Positions 49,369 through 51,790 of a DNA stretch of 51,790 nucleotides are shown here, one piece after another (the stretch's first letter is position 1; every line of letters begins with the position of its first letter). The notes under the pieces were generated by a model. The model saw only the letters and a program-made list of their open reading frames with translations. It did not search any database and was not told the DNA's origin. Source of the stretch: Planctomycetia bacterium (lineage in GTDB: Bacteria; Planctomycetota; Phycisphaerae; Phycisphaerales; SM1A02); contig SXUJ01000162.1 in NCBI GenBank assembly GCA_005790565.1, forward strand, positions 1 to 51,790, in the 5' to 3' direction. The position numbers and the translations under genes are program-made.

Positions 49369-51257
49369 GATTCGTTACCCGTTGTGTCGGTCGCTGGAGT
49401 CCGCTTGCGGGTGTAGAAGCGACTCAACGAGGTCGTCAACGACCAACGCCCATCGCGGTCGAAGATTTGGAACCGGTGATTGCCTCGATCGACCACGGTG
49501 AATCCACCACCGAGTGGCGCGATGCTCAGTGGCAGCCAGAACTCCTCATCGAGCTCTCCGCGCGTCCCGATGGTCCGTTCGAAATCAGTGCAGACGCGCA
49601 CCGAAGTGCTCGGCGCACAAACATAGAGGCAATCGCGTGCGGCGTCGCTGACCACAAGTTCCCGCGCCGTCGTGCTGCCGACCCCCATCGGTCGCACCAA
49701 CGCCACCGCCGTTGAGCTTCCTTTGAGCGCGGTGACTTGGCGCCAATCCGTGTTCGACTCCCGAATCCACAGGCAACCAAGTCCAGGATCCGCAACAACG
49801 AGTCCATCGCCGACATGGCAAAACTCCACGACATCCCGCGCTTCGTGCGGCAGTGGGCAGATTTGCAGTAGCCGAAAATCGAGGTCGAACACGAGCACCG
49901 CGCGGTTCACTGCGTCGAGCGCAAAGATGACATTGACGCCGCACTCCAGGTCAACGATGCGAGGCGTTCGGGAGAGCGCGACGCCTTCCACCGCTTCACG
50001 CACCTGTGTGAGGTCGAGTGAACGAACGAGCTTCGCGCCGAACGCATCCCAGAAGAGAGGCTTCGTGCGATCAATGGCACACGACCAGATATCAAGGACG
50101 CTTCGCGACTCATCCGCAACCACGAATCGAGATCCGTCGGTCGTCACCGCGAGTGCACTCACCGAGGGATATCGACCAGGGCTCGCCCCACTCGCGCCCA
50201 CGGTGGCAATGTTGTAGGGAGGCGAATTGTTCGCATCGAAAAGAATGATCGCGCCAGTCTCTGGCTCATGCATCGCGAGGAGCCCGCCCGCGCCCGCAAC
50301 CTCACTTCCAAAGTGGCTTGAAACCGCTCCCTTTCCACTGCCGAGTCCGTCGTCGACAGGCGCCGCGCCGCCGGTTGTGAACAACTGCACGCGATCCTCA
50401 AATCCCTCCGCAATCGCTGCGACGGTTCCGCTGCCATTGAGTGAAATCGAGTCGGGATAGTGAATCCGTCCGTCACCTTGCCTGGGCACGACCGCATGCA
50501 TCCCCCAATAACCCAGGAATGCTCCGCTGCGCGCACTCAGAATCGCGATGCGATGATTCAAGTGATCCGCGACGAAGAGGCACTCGCCCCGAGCGGCAAG
50601 CGCGCGCGGCTCGGTGTACTGGTCAGGGAAGGAACCGCGCTCGCCAATCTGCCTCGACGCGGCGCGCCCGTGATCCGCAACTTGATGGAGCGTGTGCTGT
50701 GCGGCGTCGCTCCACCAGAGATTCCCAAGTCCATCGAACGCGACACCGGACGGGCGCGTGCCTTCATGTCGCGCGATGACTGCGTTGTCCTTCGCCGAGA
50801 GATCGAAGACGACAACCGCCCCAAGTCCGTCGTCGGCCACCGCAACGAGCGTTCCATCCACGGCGATTGCGCAGGGTGTTCTGAGCACTCCTTCCCCAAG
50901 GGTCAGCCGTGCCTCCCCGTGAAAGATCGCGATACTTCCGGCGCCTCGCTCAGCAATCAGGAGTGCCTCTTCATCACTCGCCATCGCGACGGGCCACTTC
51001 AAGGCGCCGATACTCTCGACTCGTGTGGCGGCGTTGCCCTGCGACCACGCGAAAACAGCGTTGCTCTCACCACTCGCGACGAGCAATACTTCCCCATCAA
51101 GGGCGATCCCGAGCGCGCGCCGCAATGCATCGGGAATCCACGCAGTCGCGCACGCCCCATCGAGTCGTTCCAACTGCCGCAAGGGTTGTGCGTGAAGCGG
51201 ACAATCTTGCGCCGCGAGCAGGGCACTACAGATGGGAATGAGCGCGATGATTGCCAT
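49365..51257 (-). CDS. NHL-repeat beta-propeller exported protein
   Basis: 630 residues with an N-terminal signal (MAIIALIPICSALLAAQDC). Repeated NHL-type blades are visible: RPSGVAFDGLGNLWWSDAAQ, EPRALAARGECLFVADHLNH followed by RIAILSARSGAFLGYWG, and YPDSISLNGSGTVAAIAEGF. A second propeller lies in the C-terminal half, ending FTVVDRGNHRFQIFDRDGRW. NHL propellers bind proteins or ligands, and a subset are lyases, but no catalytic signature is seen. It is first in the operon with the YtkA-like and di-heme genes, so all three may share one periplasmic task. Confidence 0.85.
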   Translation of the reverse strand: MAIIALIPICSALLAAQDCPLHAQPLRQLERLDGACATAWIPDALRRALGIALDGEVLLVASGESNAVFAWSQGNAATRVESIGALKWPVAMASDEEALLIAERGAGSIAIFHGEARLTLGEGVLRTPCAIAVDGTLVAVADDGLGAVVVFDLSAKDNAVIARHEGTRPSGVAFDGLGNLWWSDAAQHTLHQVADHGRAASRQIGERGSFPDQYTEPRALAARGECLFVADHLNHRIAILSARSGAFLGYWGMHAVVPRQGDGRIHYPDSISLNGSGTVAAIAEGFEDRVQLFTTGGAAPVDDGLGSGKGAVSSHFGSEVAGAGGLLAMHEPETGAIILFDANNSPPYNIATVGASGASPGRYPSVSALAVTTDGSRFVVADESRSVLDIWSCAIDRTKPLFWDAFGAKLVRSLDLTQVREAVEGVALSRTPRIVDLECGVNVIFALDAVNRAVLVFDLDFRLLQICPLPHEARDVVEFCHVGDGLVVADPGLGCLWIRESNTDWRQVTALKGSSTAVALVRPMGVGSTTARELVVSDAARDCLYVCAPSTSVRVCTDFERTIGTRGELDEEFWLPLSIAPLGGGFTVVDRGNHRFQIFDRDGRWSLTTSLSRFYTRKRTPATDTTGNES

Positions 51258-51319
51258 GAGTGCGAAGCGTATCCATCGACAAGGCTGGCATGATCGCGTG
51301 AAGCCGATACCTTAGCAGT

Positions 51320-51790
51320 GTGCACGAGGGTTCACCGATCTCCCAAGCCAAGACATCCGAATCGGAACCAATCGGCTTGCTTGCGCCAAGTCGAGCAATC
51401 GTTGCATTCGTCCTCCTCGGGAGTACTGCCCTGCTCGGACTGTTGTGCTTGGCAGGATTCATTCAGGCAGACCTGCCTCACGCGGATGCCGCGCCGTCGG
51501 CGACATGGCCGATCGGTGTCGCGCCGTTTGTGCTGCTGCTCCTCGCGATTGCAACGCTGCCGCTCTTGCGCGTATCGGCGCATTGGTGGGAATCCAACCT
51601 TCATCGATATGCCGTGTCGCTGATGATGGCACTCCTCGCTATCGGCTACGGCGTCGCGGTCGATGGAACTGCTGTCGCGGCAACTCGACTCGAGCACGCC
51701 GTGCTGTTTGAGTTCGTGCCCTTCATCGTGCTGCTGCTTTCGCTCTTTGTAGTCGCCGGGAGCATTCGCATCGAGACCCCTCTCCGTGGC
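51320..51790 (+). CDS. sodium:proton antiporter-like membrane protein, N-terminal part (cut by window edge)
   Basis: An open frame from GTG 51320 to the window end gives 157 residues with no stop; it is absent from the ORF track. Four hydrophobic segments include RAIVAFVLLGSTALLGLLCL, GVAPFVLLLLAIATLPLL and FVPFIVLLLSLFVVAGSIRI. The loop HWWESNLHRYAV and the segment EFVPFIVLL.SLFVVAG resemble the planctomycete/bacteroidete putative Na+/H+ antiporter and citrate-transporter-like group (ion transporter superfamily). The substrate is unknown. It is divergent from the NHL gene, 62 bases away. Confidence 0.7.
   Translation, partial: MHEGSPISQAKTSESEPIGLLAPSRAIVAFVLLGSTALLGLLCLAGFIQADLPHADAAPSATWPIGVAPFVLLLLAIATLPLLRVSAHWWESNLHRYAVSLMMALLAIGYGVAVDGTAVAATRLEHAVLFEFVPFIVLLLSLFVVAGSIRIETPLRG

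Noticed and set aside
1-51790. CRISPR arrays, tRNA/rRNA genes, insertion sequences, attachment sites, prophage
   Set aside because: No regularly spaced direct repeats, no clover-leaf or rRNA-like stretch, no transposase or integrase motif, and no flanking duplications were seen on reading either strand.

Overview
The window is a GC-rich, gene-dense bacterial chromosome segment with about 42 protein genes, two of them cut by the window edges. Gene content points to a planctomycete, most likely of the Phycisphaerae/Phycisphaerales. Evidence for that: a fused SecDF, Gram-negative envelope genes (WaaA, an Mla-type MCE protein, an OmpA lipoprotein), a planctomycete-style choice-of-anchor B protein with a C-terminal dockerin-like tail, DUF1080, DUF3299 and DUF3553 proteins, and a rhomboid plus site-2 protease pair. 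No rRNA, tRNA, CRISPR array, insertion sequence or prophage was recognised, so this looks like core chromosome. Layout: 1-2.5 kb holds the 5' part of an isocitrate dehydrogenase-family gene, facing an FAD oxidoreductase and aldo/keto reductase pair. 2.5-3.45 kb is a gene graveyard with remnants of a DUF4143 ATPase and a SUMF1-type protein. 3.45-4.5 kb encodes a two-LysM membrane protein. 4.76-13.1 kb (minus strand) is a tightly packed run: NUDIX hydrolase, site-2 protease, rhomboid, tgt, yajC, secDF, mixing Sec translocation with intramembrane proteolysis. 13.1-15.0 kb has MlaF-like and MlaD-like genes (plus strand) with no permease beside them. 15.2-19.1 kb (minus) carries an OmpA lipoprotein, prepilin peptidase and both exonuclease VII subunits. 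19.2-23.2 kb (plus) has recG and the two putrescine genes aguB and aguA. 23.2-26.9 kb (minus) has polX, waaA and a thioredoxin-fold lipoprotein. 26.9-30.7 kb encodes a fused hydantoinase/5-oxoprolinase. 30.7-33.6 kb has a YmdB-type phosphoesterase and three small poorly characterised genes. 33.6-35.2 kb has a DUF1080 lipoprotein and an SPFH protein. 35.3-42.9 kb (plus) is a six-gene operon: ABC ATPase, FtsX-like permease with a His-rich loop, DUF3299 protein, two M14 carboxypeptidase paralogues (one without its zinc ligands) and a YhiN-type flavoprotein. 43-45.1 kb has a Tat-exported Gfo/Idh/MocA oxidoreductase and a SUMF1-fold protein. 45.1-47.4 kb encodes the choice-of-anchor B/dockerin protein. 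47.6-51.3 kb is an operon of an NHL beta-propeller protein, a YtkA-like lipoprotein and a di-heme peroxidase. The window ends in the start of an antiporter-like membrane protein. Two features recur. Many neighbouring genes overlap by ATGA or GTGA, which implies translational coupling. Several genes also have a TATAAT-like box only 6-9 bases before the start codon, which would give nearly leaderless mRNAs. The most interesting leads are the putative metal-linked ABC/DUF3299/M14 operon with its carboxypeptidase pseudoenzyme, the shared C-terminal tail on two unrelated intramembrane proteases, and the di-heme peroxidase/YtkA/NHL operon. I see no single unmistakably new defence or mobile system.
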